DNA from: Ancrocorticia populi
GTDB lineage: Bacteria; Actinomycetota; Actinomycetes; Actinomycetales; Actinomycetaceae
Assembly: GCF_003123745.1 (NCBI RefSeq)
Contig: NZ_QETB01000003.1
Location: 1 to 64,000, forward strand
Length of the DNA: 64,000 nt
Reading direction: 5' to 3'
This document shows, in pieces, positions 45,401 to 53,277 of the stretch (positions within the stretch are counted from its first letter, which is position 1; each line of letters begins with the position of its first letter). A program made the translations under genes and the position numbers. The notes under the pieces were generated by a model, which did no database searches, was not told the DNA's origin, and saw only the letters and a list, made by a program, of their open reading frames with translations.

Positions 45401-46027
45401 ATGGATATTGCGCACCAACTAGCCGAAGAAGTCCGCAACGCGCTTGGCGAAACACCCCGCGTAATCGTGGGTATTGCAGGCGAGCCGGGCGCTGGAAAGT
45501 CAACTCTGGCAGGGCAAACTCAACTGATACTCGAACAGGCTGGATTTAAAACTGCGGTGGTGCCTATGGACGGGTATCACCTTGCGAACGAGGTTTTGGA
45601 GTCACTCGCGCGCCGCGACCGCAAGGGCGCCATCGATACGTTTGACGCATCGGGTTACTTGTCCATGTTACGGCGGCTCCGTTCGGATGCGTCTGATACC
45701 GTCTACGCACCGCTCTACGATCGGGATGCAGGGCATGGCGTGGCCGGGGCAATACCGGTGGCTTCGGATTGTCGCGTGATCCTCACAGAGGGCAACTATC
45801 TGCTAGACGGCGATGCCCCTTGGAACGAAGCGGCCGGGCTTCTGGACGCTATCTGGTTCGTTCAGATAGATCCGCTGGTGCGCCGCGAACGGCTCGTTGC
45901 GCGGCACATCGCCAGCGGCAAGGATCCCGATTTCGCCGAATATTGGGTGGATAACGTAGACGAGGCCAACGCGCGGCGAATCAGGGCGTGCGCTGCCAAG
46001 GCAGATCGGATCGTGGACCCGGGTTAG
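45401..46027 (+). CDS. P-loop nucleoside/nucleotide kinase-family protein
   Basis: 208-residue P-loop kinase of the uridine kinase, phosphoribulokinase and pantothenate kinase superfamily: Walker A GEPGAGKST (about 29-37), MDGYHLANEVL (substrate-binding Asp and Tyr), YAPLYDRD and EGNYLLDGDAPW. Length and motifs fit the short YggC/FrcK-like subgroup annotated as nucleoside/nucleotide kinase family protein. Substrate uncertain: nucleoside, sugar or pantothenate are possible. It follows guaB1 closely, making purine or nucleoside salvage a sensible hypothesis. Its stop and the permease stop share a TTAG. Confidence 0.8.
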   Translation: MDIAHQLAEEVRNALGETPRVIVGIAGEPGAGKSTLAGQTQLILEQAGFKTAVVPMDGYHLANEVLESLARRDRKGAIDTFDASGYLSMLRRLRSDASDTVYAPLYDRDAGHGVAGAIPVASDCRVILTEGNYLLDGDAPWNEAAGLLDAIWFVQIDPLVRRERLVARHIASGKDPDFAEYWVDNVDEANARRIRACAAKADRIVDPG

Positions 46028-47412
46028 GCCACCTTTTCGGACTTGGTGTTTACCCGCCCGGGAAGGAAACACCCGCCCACGAAAACGCCGATCAGCACCA
46101 CGCCCCAGATGATCGCCGATAAGCTGCCGCCTACGAGTTCGGGCAGATTGCCGATCGAGAGGAAGAAGACGAGCAGGAGGCCGATCCCTCCCAGCGCCGA
46201 TGCTGTGATGACCCAAGCGGAGGGTGCCTTACTCGCATCGTTGCGGTGCCTCCGCCCGAACGCCAGTACAGCGAAGCTGGTGAGCGCCATCATCCAGATA
46301 ACACCCACCGCGCCAGCGCCCGAATACCACGTGTAAATCTGGACCACGGGATCGAGCTGGAGCACCGCTGAACCGAACACGACGATGGCGGTAATGGTTG
46401 TGACCCAACGGGAGGCCGTAGAGGGAGCGCGATGCGTGGGGTGCACTCGGCCCAGAGCTGCAGGTAAAACGCCGCGTTGACCGAGCGTGAACAGGTAGCG
46501 GGTGACGATGTTGTGGAAGGACAACATGCAGGCGAACATGCTGGTGACCACGAGCACCTGGACGATATCGCCGAGGATTGGGGCCACCACATTGGAGGCA
46601 AGTTCGATCATTACGTGGTCCGGGTTTGCCCGGGAGGCCATGATCGCGCTGCGTCCGTCTAATCCAACAATTACCAGCCATGAGGATACGAAATAAAGCG
46701 CACCGATGAAGAAGACGGCAATGTACGTGGCGCGGGGGATAGTGCGTTCCGGATCCTTTGCCTCGTTGCGGAAGACCGCCGTGGCCTCAAATCCAAAGAA
46801 GCCAAGGAAGGCAAAGAGAAGGCCCAGTCCCGGTACTCCCGACAGCGCCTCGGTAGGGCTGAACGGAATCAGAGTCAGCTCGCGCCCGGATGCCAATACG
46901 CCCACATCGATGGTGATAACGGTGATCACTTCGAGCACCAAAACAACCCCGAGAACCTTAGCCGAAAGCTCGATATGCCGATAACCCAGCAAGCCCACGA
47001 TCACGATCATGAGCCCGGAGATCAACCACCAAGGGATGTGAACGCCAAGCCATAGGTTGATGAGGTTTCCCGTTTGAACGCCCAGATAGCACGTCATGGA
47101 GACGGTCAGGAGCACGTAGGAGAACAGGGCGATGGCGGCGGTGCCAAGGCCAGCGCGGCGGCCGAGTCCGCGATCCACATACGAATAGAATGCACCGGCA
47201 TCGGGAACCTTTGGGGTCATCCACGCGTAGCCCACGGAGAAGAGGGCGAGGATGAGTGTGGCGGCTAGAACCATGAGCGGTGCGCCAATTGAACCTGACT
47301 CAGAGATAACGATCGGGAAGTTCGCCACCACAACGGTGATCGGGGCTGCGGCTGCCACAACCATAAAGACGATTCCCGGGACACCGAGGCTGCGCTGGAG
47401 CGTTGATTCCAT
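46024..47412 (-). CDS. APC-superfamily amino acid permease
   Basis: Integral membrane transporter, 462 residues with about 12 predicted helices. Family features: the N-terminal GVPGIVFMVVAAAAPITVVVANFP, YSYVDRGLGRRAGLGTAA, and FGFEATAVFRNEAKDPERTIPRA (helix-6 loop). The substrate is an amino acid, polyamine or similar cationic compound, not predictable more precisely. ATG at 47412 has AAGG upstream. The 5' leader carries a nearly perfect tandem 15-bp repeat, then the terminator of an upstream tRNA-Pro gene on the same strand. Confidence 0.87.
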   Translation of the reverse strand: MESTLQRSLGVPGIVFMVVAAAAPITVVVANFPIVISESGSIGAPLMVLAATLILALFSVGYAWMTPKVPDAGAFYSYVDRGLGRRAGLGTAAIALFSYVLLTVSMTCYLGVQTGNLINLWLGVHIPWWLISGLMIVIVGLLGYRHIELSAKVLGVVLVLEVITVITIDVGVLASGRELTLIPFSPTEALSGVPGLGLLFAFLGFFGFEATAVFRNEAKDPERTIPRATYIAVFFIGALYFVSSWLVIVGLDGRSAIMASRANPDHVMIELASNVVAPILGDIVQVLVVTSMFACMLSFHNIVTRYLFTLGQRGVLPAALGRVHPTHRAPSTASRWVTTITAIVVFGSAVLQLDPVVQIYTWYSGAGAVGVIWMMALTSFAVLAFGRRHRNDASKAPSAWVITASALGGIGLLLVFFLSIGNLPELVGGSLSAIIWGVVLIGVFVGGCFLPGRVNTKSEKVA

Positions 47413-47420
47413 AAAGGGGC

Positions 47421-47450
47421 CTTGCTATACGAAAGCTTGCTAAACGAAAG
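47421..47450. repeat. Tandem 15-bp repeat in the permease leader
   Basis: CTTGCTATACGAAAG (47421-47435) is followed at once by CTTGCTAAACGAAAG (47436-47450), with one mismatch. It lies between the permease start codon and the tRNA-Pro terminator hairpin. Either a small tandem duplication or a paired binding element. Confidence 0.8.
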
Positions 47451-47451
47451 A

Positions 47452-47477
47452 AGGAGCGGCCCAATTGGACCGCTCCT
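47452..47477 (-). terminator. Terminator after tRNA-Pro
   Basis: Nested inverted repeat: AGGAGCGG pairs with CCGCTCCT around an inner CCAATTGG, with one C/A mismatch between. Reading the minus strand, a T-rich stretch follows. It ends the tRNA transcript before the permease gene. Confidence 0.75.
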
Positions 47478-47488
47478 CACAGAAACCG

Positions 47489-47562
<74 letters not shown>

Positions 47563-47586
47563 GTATCGGCTCGCGCCGACCAGTTG

Positions 47587-47617
47587 AGATTACACCAGAA
47601 CTCTAGTAAAACACCAA
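47587..47617 (-). promoter_or_regulatory. Possible tRNA-Pro promoter
   Basis: On the minus strand TTGGTG (47612-47617) and TAATCT (47587-47592) are separated by 19 nt. Transcription would start about 18 nt before the tRNA. The spacing is longer than ideal. Confidence 0.35.
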
Positions 47618-47665
47618 TTAGAGAGAAGAGTCGAAAGTCATAGATATGGTTCACCGTAGTGTAGT

Positions 47666-47674
47666 TGTTATACT
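47666..47674 (+). promoter_or_regulatory. Extended -10 promoter of garA
   Basis: TGTTATACT is a near-consensus extended -10 element (TGnTATACT). The predicted transcript begins about 24 nt before the garA ATG and includes a GGGGGAGG ribosome-binding site. No clear -35, as expected for an extended -10 promoter. Confidence 0.55.
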
Positions 47675-47704
47675 GCTGTTATCTATTTGTGGGGGAGGTT
47701 CAGT

Positions 47705-48148
47705 ATGTCGGTAGCAGATGATCCGAATCAGACATCATTGGGCGGCGATGCCCTTGGTAATACGTCGCAATTCGCGGTTGATGGCGAGTATGCCGACGAT
47801 CGCCGAGCTCTTCGCCCGGACGAAGCGCAGGCAGTTGAGTCGCTTCCCGATGGATCGGCTCTGCTGATCGCTCTAAGCGGCCCGAACGAAGGCGCACGGT
47901 TCCTGCTGAATAAGGACGTGACGAACGCGGGCCGGCAGCGCAAGACGGACATCTTCTTGGATGACTTCACTGTTTCACGCCGTCATGCCCAGTTCCTACG
48001 CGACGGTAACGCGTTTACCGTTCGCGATTCTGGTTCGCTGAATGGAACATACGTGAACCGCGAGCGTATTGACGAAGTGCCGTTGCGCAACGGCGATGAA
48101 GTCCAGATCGGCAAGTACCGCCTATCGTTCTACGCGTCGAAGGCTTAG
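47705..48148 (+). CDS. garA: FHA-domain protein GarA/OdhI homologue
   Basis: Forkhead-associated protein that, in mycobacteria and corynebacteria, inhibits 2-oxoglutarate dehydrogenase unless phosphorylated by PknB/PknG-type kinases, thereby controlling glutamate metabolism. With start ATG 47705 (GGAGG upstream) the protein has 147 residues. The FHA domain spans about 55-140: GARFLLNKDVTNAGR, DDFTVSRRHAQF, GSLNGTYVNRE, GDEVQIGKYRLSF. The regulatory ETTxxF segment is degenerate here (NTSQF, about residues 20-24), leaving only one Thr. Followed 2 nt later by a MerR gene; the garA-merR order matches Mycobacterium Rv1827-Rv1828. Confidence 0.92.
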   Translation: MSVADDPNQTSLGGDALGNTSQFAVDGEYADDRRALRPDEAQAVESLPDGSALLIALSGPNEGARFLLNKDVTNAGRQRKTDIFLDDFTVSRRHAQFLRDGNAFTVRDSGSLNGTYVNRERIDEVPLRNGDEVQIGKYRLSFYASKA

Positions 48149-48150
48149 CA

Positions 48151-48900
48151 ATGGCTCGTGCCGCTCAGCGTGCTGAAGGGCAGCCGCAGTTACGGTGGCC
48201 ACAGAACTTGTCTCATCAGCCGACCTTGCGTATCGGCGAGGTCCGTTCGGCGCTTTCGGGGGAGTTCCCTCTCCTCACCGTATCCAAGATTCGCCACTAT
48301 GAAACCATCGGGTTAGTTGAGCCCCAGCGCACACCCTCCAACCAGCGGCTTTTCTCCGCGGCGGACGTTGAGCGCCTGCGCTTCGTTTTGGTTGAGCAGC
48401 GTGATCGGTTTCTTCCTCTTTCCCAGATCGGAGAAATGCTCCGGCAGCTCGATTGCGGAGAATCCCGGGAGAATGTCCATCCCGGCCGGATGAGGGTGAT
48501 CGAAGAAGAGGAAGTGCGTAAACCGCGGCCAGGCACTCGCCTCAAGCTGATTGAAGTATCCGACCTTACCGGCGTCTCGGTCTCAGAGATCGAGGAGATG
48601 ATCAACGCGGGCGTCCTTCAAGCAGATTCACGCGGGAGGCTTACAAGCCAAGCGGTGGAGATCGTCCGCTATACATCGATGCTCGAGAGTGCGGGATTCG
48701 ATCTGCGCCAGGTCCGTTCCGTGAAGAACTCCGCTCATTCGCATGCATCGATGGTGGCGTCTTCTGTAGCGACGGAACGCGCGAAGTCCACACCTGCGGC
48801 AGGGGAGCGGGCGCTAGCTAAGGCGTCTGAAGCGTCCGCGGCCTTTGCACATTTGTACCGAGCCTTGCTTGCCGAGAATGTTGAGGTTAATCTCAGGTAG
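48151..48900 (+). CDS. ftsR: MerR-family regulator FtsR homologue
   Basis: DNA-binding regulator, 249 residues. The MerR helix-turn-helix spans about 24-100 (LRIGEVRSAL, LTVSKIRHYETIGLVEPQRTPSNQRLFSAADVERL) and a second, degenerate MerR-like segment follows (LKLIEVSDLTGVSVSEIEEMINAGVL). Next to garA in actinobacteria, this position is occupied by FtsR (Rv1828), which regulates ftsZ in Corynebacterium. The context and two-part layout support orthology; target control here is inferred. Only 2 nt separate it from garA, so the two are co-transcribed. Confidence 0.86.
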   Translation: MARAAQRAEGQPQLRWPQNLSHQPTLRIGEVRSALSGEFPLLTVSKIRHYETIGLVEPQRTPSNQRLFSAADVERLRFVLVEQRDRFLPLSQIGEMLRQLDCGESRENVHPGRMRVIEEEEVRKPRPGTRLKLIEVSDLTGVSVSEIEEMINAGVLQADSRGRLTSQAVEIVRYTSMLESAGFDLRQVRSVKNSAHSHASMVASSVATERAKSTPAAGERALAKASEASAAFAHLYRALLAENVEVNLR

Positions 48901-48932
48901 ACGGAGTGTTTTATATACCTGTCGCAAATACT

Positions 48933-48947
48933 TCAAGTTAAACTTGA
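48933..48947. promoter_or_regulatory. MerR-type palindromic operator
   Basis: TCAAGTT-A-AACTTGA, perfect 7-bp arms around one base, in the 76-nt gap between the two MerR genes. It resembles the CTCAAGTT...AACTTGAG sites used by many MerR regulators. It falls between possible -35 (TACTTC, 48929-48934) and -10 (TACACA, 48952-48957) boxes, the placement this family uses to activate. Confidence 0.55.
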
Positions 48948-48976
48948 GAGGTACACATTCTTGAACGGAGGCTTAG

Positions 48977-49540
48977 ATGAGCGACGCACACGCAGCTGAA
49001 ACCACCAAACAGCGCGCTCAGCAGATGCTCTTCGGTGACCCTCTGCCCGATCTCGATTCGGAAACGGGCTACCGTGGCCCCATCGCGTGCAAGGCGGCAG
49101 GCATTACGTATCGCCAGTTGGATTACTGGGATCGCACCGGATTGGTATCACCAACCATCAAGACCGCGACCGGTTCAGGCAGCCAGCGTCTTTATTCTTT
49201 CCGGGATATTTTGGTCCTCAAAGTAGTTAAGCGCCTGCTCGATACCGGCGTTTCGCTCCAGCAGATCCGTCTGGCGATTTCGCAGCTAGCCGCCTATGGC
49301 GTTGATGATTTGGCACAAATCACGCTGATGTCCGACGGTGCGTCGGTCTACGAGTGCACGTCCGATGATCAGGTTATTGACCTCGTTCAGGGCGGTCAGG
49401 GCGTCTTCGGGATTGCCGTGGGGCGCGTATGGCGTGAGGTCGAAGGATCTTTGTCCGAGCTGCCCACCTCTCGGGTTGAAGAGGAAGTGGTGGACGAACT
49501 GGCTAGGCGGCGCGCCAAGAAGCGCCGTTCGGCGGTCTAG
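48977..49540 (+). CDS. MerR-family transcriptional regulator (Rv1830-like)
   Basis: 187 residues with an N-terminal MerR winged helix: YRGPIACKAAGITYRQLDYWDRTGLVSPTI, LYSFRDILVLKVVKRLLDTGVSLQQIRLAI. A short effector or dimer region follows. It corresponds by position to the second MerR gene of the garA cluster (Rv1830) in mycobacteria; the bifunctional nuclease gene that lies between them there (Rv1829) is missing. A MerR-type palindrome lies 30 nt before the start. Clear strong terminator follows. Targets unknown. Confidence 0.88.
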   Translation: MSDAHAAETTKQRAQQMLFGDPLPDLDSETGYRGPIACKAAGITYRQLDYWDRTGLVSPTIKTATGSGSQRLYSFRDILVLKVVKRLLDTGVSLQQIRLAISQLAAYGVDDLAQITLMSDGASVYECTSDDQVIDLVQGGQGVFGIAVGRVWREVEGSLSELPTSRVEEEVVDELARRRAKKRRSAV

Positions 49541-49555
49541 AAACACAGCATTGGA

Positions 49556-49589
49556 GGAAAGGCCCGGGCATCCAAGCCCGGGCCTTTCC
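49556..49589. terminator. Bidirectional terminator between merR and the purine permease
   Basis: A 14-bp perfect stem (GGAAAGGCCCGGGC and complement) with a 6-nt loop between two convergent genes. It can serve both strands; A- and T-rich bases flank the stem. Confidence 0.85.
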
Positions 49590-49604
49590 TCGTCTTAGAG
49601 TCTT

Positions 49605-51515
49605 TTAGGACTTGCGAGCAAACTTTGCCTCCCACGCCGCGCGCAGTGGATTGGCCTCCGCCAACGCAATGTCGAAGCGATCATTGGCAATTTCCACTAC
49701 CTCTGCCAGCGTAACCACCCGCTCTTGGGTAGGGGAGTTGGCGAGGCGCCGCATACCACTGGCGATGATCTGCTGGGCGGTGTCCAGCGGCCCAAGATAG
49801 CCGATGAATGGGCGCTCAAACCGCTCGGCATACTCCTGTGAAATCCGCGTCACTTCATCCAATTCCTCAGGAGAGGCAGATTCGAGAGCAATCGAGCCGA
49901 TATCTTTGGTCACTACTTGCTCGCCCTCATCGCCCGCACCGAGCAACTGAGCCATATCCGGGTAGTCTCGCAAGAGAGCATCCTGATTCTCCGAGGATCC
50001 CGTGAGGACGGCCTCCTGAACTGCGTCGCGCACATCATGGGCACTGGCGAAGGGGCGATGCTGCCACGCCTCCTCGAGCGGCCAGGTCTGGGTGTTAAAG
50101 ACGCTCCGGAAAGCCTCCAAAAACTGCTCCTGGCTCATCGCATTGACCTCCTCGATGCCAAGGCCTCTACCGCTCTTATCTCGCACCACATCCTGACCCT
50201 TCTGCCGCCCAACGTGGAAGAAGAGCAGATTTAGGAGGATGGCGGCGATGGCACCGATGGTCATACCGGAAGAGAAGAAGATCTGCGCCCACTCAGGAAA
50301 CACCAGAGCAATTTCCGGCCGGACGGTCACTAGCATGGCGAGCCCAAGGGCCGTGGTCACAATCACCGCGTTCCGGTTATCGCGCATATCCGCCTTGGCG
50401 ATGGTTTGCATGCCTACCCAAGCCACGTTTGCGAACATTGCGAGGCTGGCACCTCCCAGAACAGGGGAGGGAATCATGTTGACGATCGCGCCGGCCTTGG
50501 GAAGCACTCCAAGGATGATCATGAGAATGCCCGCACCCACCGCAACCCACCGCGACTTCACGCGGGTAATACGGACAAGCCCAACATTCTGCGCGAAACA
50601 TGTGTAGGGAAATGAGTTCATGATTCCACCGAGCAGAGTGGAGAGCCCATCGGCTCGCAGAGCGGCGGAGATATGGTTCTTGTTGATTCGCTTGTTGACG
50701 ATCTCACCCGTGGCAAAGACGTCGCCAGTGGTTTCAACCATCGTGATGATCATGACGATGATCATGGAAACGCAGCCCGTCAAGGTAAACACCGGTGCAC
50801 CGAAGTAGAACGGCGTTGTCACGCTCACGCCGCCAGCCTCCTGGAATGCGGAGATGGAATCATCGCCGAGGTGTCCGAGAATGGCGGCAACGCTGGTGCC
50901 GCCCACGAGTCCTACAAGCACCGCAATAGTGCCCAAGAACCCGCGGAAGAAGCGCTGAACCAAAATGATGGTGAGGAGTGTGCCGAATCCGTAGGCCAGA
51001 GACTGCATATCCGGGACACCCTCGGCGTAGTTCACGAAATCGTCCGCTGAGACGGCCAGAAGGGTGGTTCCCATGACGAAAAGTACGCTGCCAGTCACCA
51101 CAGGCGGGAAAAACCGGAGCAGTTTCGCGAAATAGGGTGCTGCAAAGAAGGTGAACAGACCGGCCACGATGATAGAGCCGTAGATTGCGGGCAGTCCGGC
51201 ATTACCGCCCTCACCGTTGGTGACGGCCAGTCCGATCGCGATAATCGGCGCCACGGCGGTGGTGGTGACACCCTGAATGATGGGTAGGCGCACGCCCACG
51301 TATTTGGTGATTCCCATCGATTGAATGAGGGTCGCGATGCCACAGGTAAAGAGGTCCGCGTTGATCAGGTGGATCGTAGTCTGAGCGTCAAGCTTGAGGC
51401 TGGATGCAATGAGTAGCGGGACGATGACCGCGCCTGCATAAAACGCCAGAACGTGTTGGAGGGATAAAACGACGAGTTGAGGAGCCTTGGGCACCTCGTC
51501 AACTGGATGTTTCAC
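49605..51515 (-). CDS. NCS2 nucleobase permease fused to an OHCU-decarboxylase-like domain
   Basis: 636 residues from GTG 51515 (no strong ribosome-binding site; the start is uncertain). Residues 1-440 are a uracil/xanthine/urate permease of the NCS2 family: LVVLSLQHVLAFYAGAVIVPLLI, VVTGSVLFVMGTTLLA, and a central NSFPYTCFAQNVGL. Residues about 455-625 match OHCU decarboxylase, the last urate-to-allantoin step: EAFRSVFNTQTWPLEEAWQHRPFAS, S-x2-E-like (ASPEELDE), YAERFERPFIGY, ERVVTLAEVVEIANDRFDIAL. In the family an AHPDLA motif supplies the catalytic His; here it reads DYPDMA (Tyr518), so activity is doubtful. The domain may be sensory or regulatory. A DnaK-like gene lies just upstream. Confidence 0.85.
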   Translation of the reverse strand: MKHPVDEVPKAPQLVVLSLQHVLAFYAGAVIVPLLIASSLKLDAQTTIHLINADLFTCGIATLIQSMGITKYVGVRLPIIQGVTTTAVAPIIAIGLAVTNGEGGNAGLPAIYGSIIVAGLFTFFAAPYFAKLLRFFPPVVTGSVLFVMGTTLLAVSADDFVNYAEGVPDMQSLAYGFGTLLTIILVQRFFRGFLGTIAVLVGLVGGTSVAAILGHLGDDSISAFQEAGGVSVTTPFYFGAPVFTLTGCVSMIIVMIITMVETTGDVFATGEIVNKRINKNHISAALRADGLSTLLGGIMNSFPYTCFAQNVGLVRITRVKSRWVAVGAGILMIILGVLPKAGAIVNMIPSPVLGGASLAMFANVAWVGMQTIAKADMRDNRNAVIVTTALGLAMLVTVRPEIALVFPEWAQIFFSSGMTIGAIAAILLNLLFFHVGRQKGQDVVRDKSGRGLGIEEVNAMSQEQFLEAFRSVFNTQTWPLEEAWQHRPFASAHDVRDAVQEAVLTGSSENQDALLRDYPDMAQLLGAGDEGEQVVTKDIGSIALESASPEELDEVTRISQEYAERFERPFIGYLGPLDTAQQIIASGMRRLANSPTQERVVTLAEVVEIANDRFDIALAEANPLRAAWEAKFARKS

Positions 51516-51558
51516 TACCCAACTGTCGCATCTTGAGACGCTTAGCGCCCAATCTGTC

Positions 51559-53046
51559 TCACTCTCCGGCCTCTCGGGTAGAACCAAGGGAACGTTCCAC
51601 AAAGTAACCGGATTCGAGATCGCTGATCTTCACGCTGATGATGCCGTTGGGGGAGATGGTGTAGGCCTCCTCAATGAGTGGGCCTTCCTCTCTGTGCACC
51701 TCGACGTTCTCTAGGTCGATATCTTGGGAGCGAAGCGCCGGATCGAAGGGGAAAAGCAGCTCGCCAAGCGGCGCGATCTCGCCACGGGGTTCGCCCTCGG
51801 CGTCCAAATCGGCGCACTCGGCGAACCTGTACCAGCCAAGGTTGTGCGCAGCGCGATAGCTCCGCGACACCTTGGTGCCCACGGAGGCGTTTGGCTCGAT
51901 GATCGGATCGAACGTAACGCGCCTGCCGCCGTCCCACTCGCGGAATACGCCGAAGTAGCGGGAGAGCTGCTCCACCAAAGAATAGTTCGCCTCGGGATCG
52001 GCCGCGATGGCCAGCCCTATGGCCTGGGAGCCTGCGGTATAGGGGGAGCGGCGGATGCGGCGTCCGAAATGCTCCTTGAGGCCTCGTGTCACGCAAGGTA
52101 GTTCTGAGCCTCCACCCACAACGTAGATACCTGAGAGGTCGTCTCCCGGACGGAAGTGGCCCTCATCGTCTTGAACGAGCAGGGGCTCCATCGTGCGGAA
52201 GGTCTCTTCCATGAGATCGTCGCAGGCCTCGTAGTACTCCTTCGTTGGCAGCGTGATGGTTTCGCCGTTTACCTCCAGCGTGATGTGCCGAGACTGCGGG
52301 TACAACGCCTCTTTCGCATCGCGCGCGTCCAGAAGCAGCTTCGCATAGTCATCGGCTTCCACGCCAGCCTTGGAGAGGGCTAGGCGGGCCAATACGTCAT
52401 CGAAATCGTCGCCTCCGAGGGTATTATTTCCCCGGGAGGCCAGTACTTCGTGGTTTTTTCCTTCGGCGACGACAACGGACGCGTCAAACGTCCCGCCTCC
52501 AAGATCGTAAACCAGAACCTTCGAACGGCGCTCATTTACCAGTTTGGAATGCCGATGTGTGTACTCAAAGCCGGCAGCAGAAGGCTCGTTGATCATAGAG
52601 ATGACGGTGAAGCCGGCGCGGCGGAAAGCTTCCAGAGTGAGGAATCGCTGCGCGGAGTGCGCGTGAGCTGGAATTCCTACAACCACTTCCAGCGCGTCCT
52701 TGTGCGAATCTGTAGAAGAACGCACGGAGGCTGCTACGTGGAAAAGGAAACCAGTAACAAGGTCAAGGATCGGAATGTCGCGGTCACCAAGCCTGACAGG
52801 AGTCTGGGCGGTGACGTTGGGAGAGGCAAGCAGCCGCTTAAACGAGCGAACGTGCGGGGCGCCGCCGGTTGCTAGACGCTGGGCATCGAAGCCGTATACA
52901 ACGCCGCGATCAGCCAGAGCTGCAATCGATGGGATGAACTCGTAGGAGTCACCCTCGTGGTCCGGGAACGCGATCAGGGGGTAGTTGCCGCGATCCACGA
53001 GTGCCACGGTTGTCCTTGTGGTACCGAAATCAATTCCGAGTCTCAT
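51559..53046 (-). CDS. Short Hsp70-family protein
   Basis: Actin/Hsp70-fold ATPase of 495 residues. The nucleotide-binding domain is complete: GIDFGTTRTTVALVDRG (phosphate 1), VLVYDLGGGTFDASVVV (phosphate 2), IYVVGGGSELPCVTRGL (adenosine). Only about 130 residues follow, enough for a beta-sandwich but not for the helical lid of DnaK. So it is not the housekeeping DnaK; such short relatives are common in actinobacteria and poorly understood. It precedes the permease gene by 43 nt and may share its transcript. Divergent from rbpA. Confidence 0.87.
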   Translation of the reverse strand: MRLGIDFGTTRTTVALVDRGNYPLIAFPDHEGDSYEFIPSIAALADRGVVYGFDAQRLATGGAPHVRSFKRLLASPNVTAQTPVRLGDRDIPILDLVTGFLFHVAASVRSSTDSHKDALEVVVGIPAHAHSAQRFLTLEAFRRAGFTVISMINEPSAAGFEYTHRHSKLVNERRSKVLVYDLGGGTFDASVVVAEGKNHEVLASRGNNTLGGDDFDDVLARLALSKAGVEADDYAKLLLDARDAKEALYPQSRHITLEVNGETITLPTKEYYEACDDLMEETFRTMEPLLVQDDEGHFRPGDDLSGIYVVGGGSELPCVTRGLKEHFGRRIRRSPYTAGSQAIGLAIAADPEANYSLVEQLSRYFGVFREWDGGRRVTFDPIIEPNASVGTKVSRSYRAAHNLGWYRFAECADLDAEGEPRGEIAPLGELLFPFDPALRSQDIDLENVEVHREEGPLIEEAYTISPNGIISVKISDLESGYFVERSLGSTREAGE

Positions 53047-53127
53047 ACAGTGAAGGCTAGCGCGAATTAACTGGTGAGGGAGGGGACTTTATTGATTCGA
53101 GACCGAAGGGTTCTGCTGTAAAATGAC

Positions 53128-53141
53128 ATAATGTACATTAT
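53128..53141. promoter_or_regulatory. Perfect AT-rich palindrome between hsp70 and rbpA
   Basis: ATAATGTACATTAT is a perfect 14-bp palindrome in the 231-nt divergent gap. A -10-like TAGAAT at 53155-53160 would put the site at about the -35 region of a plus-strand promoter, a typical repressor position. The rest of the gap shows no gene and no strong promoter on the minus strand. No regulator can be named. Confidence 0.45.
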
Positions 53142-53277
53142 CGGCAAATGGGCTTAGAATGGCGAGTCGTGGTCAAGAGTGGCTAAACGGCACAGAATCG
53201 GTAAATTCCCTGTCCGCTCGTCTATTATCTCCTGCACCACCCTTACCCTTGATACGTATCTACAAGGAGGAAACACT

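Noticed and set aside
53165-53190. tRNA-like fragment (GAGTGGCTAAACGG)
   Set aside because: No matching acceptor, anticodon or T arm can be drawn around it.
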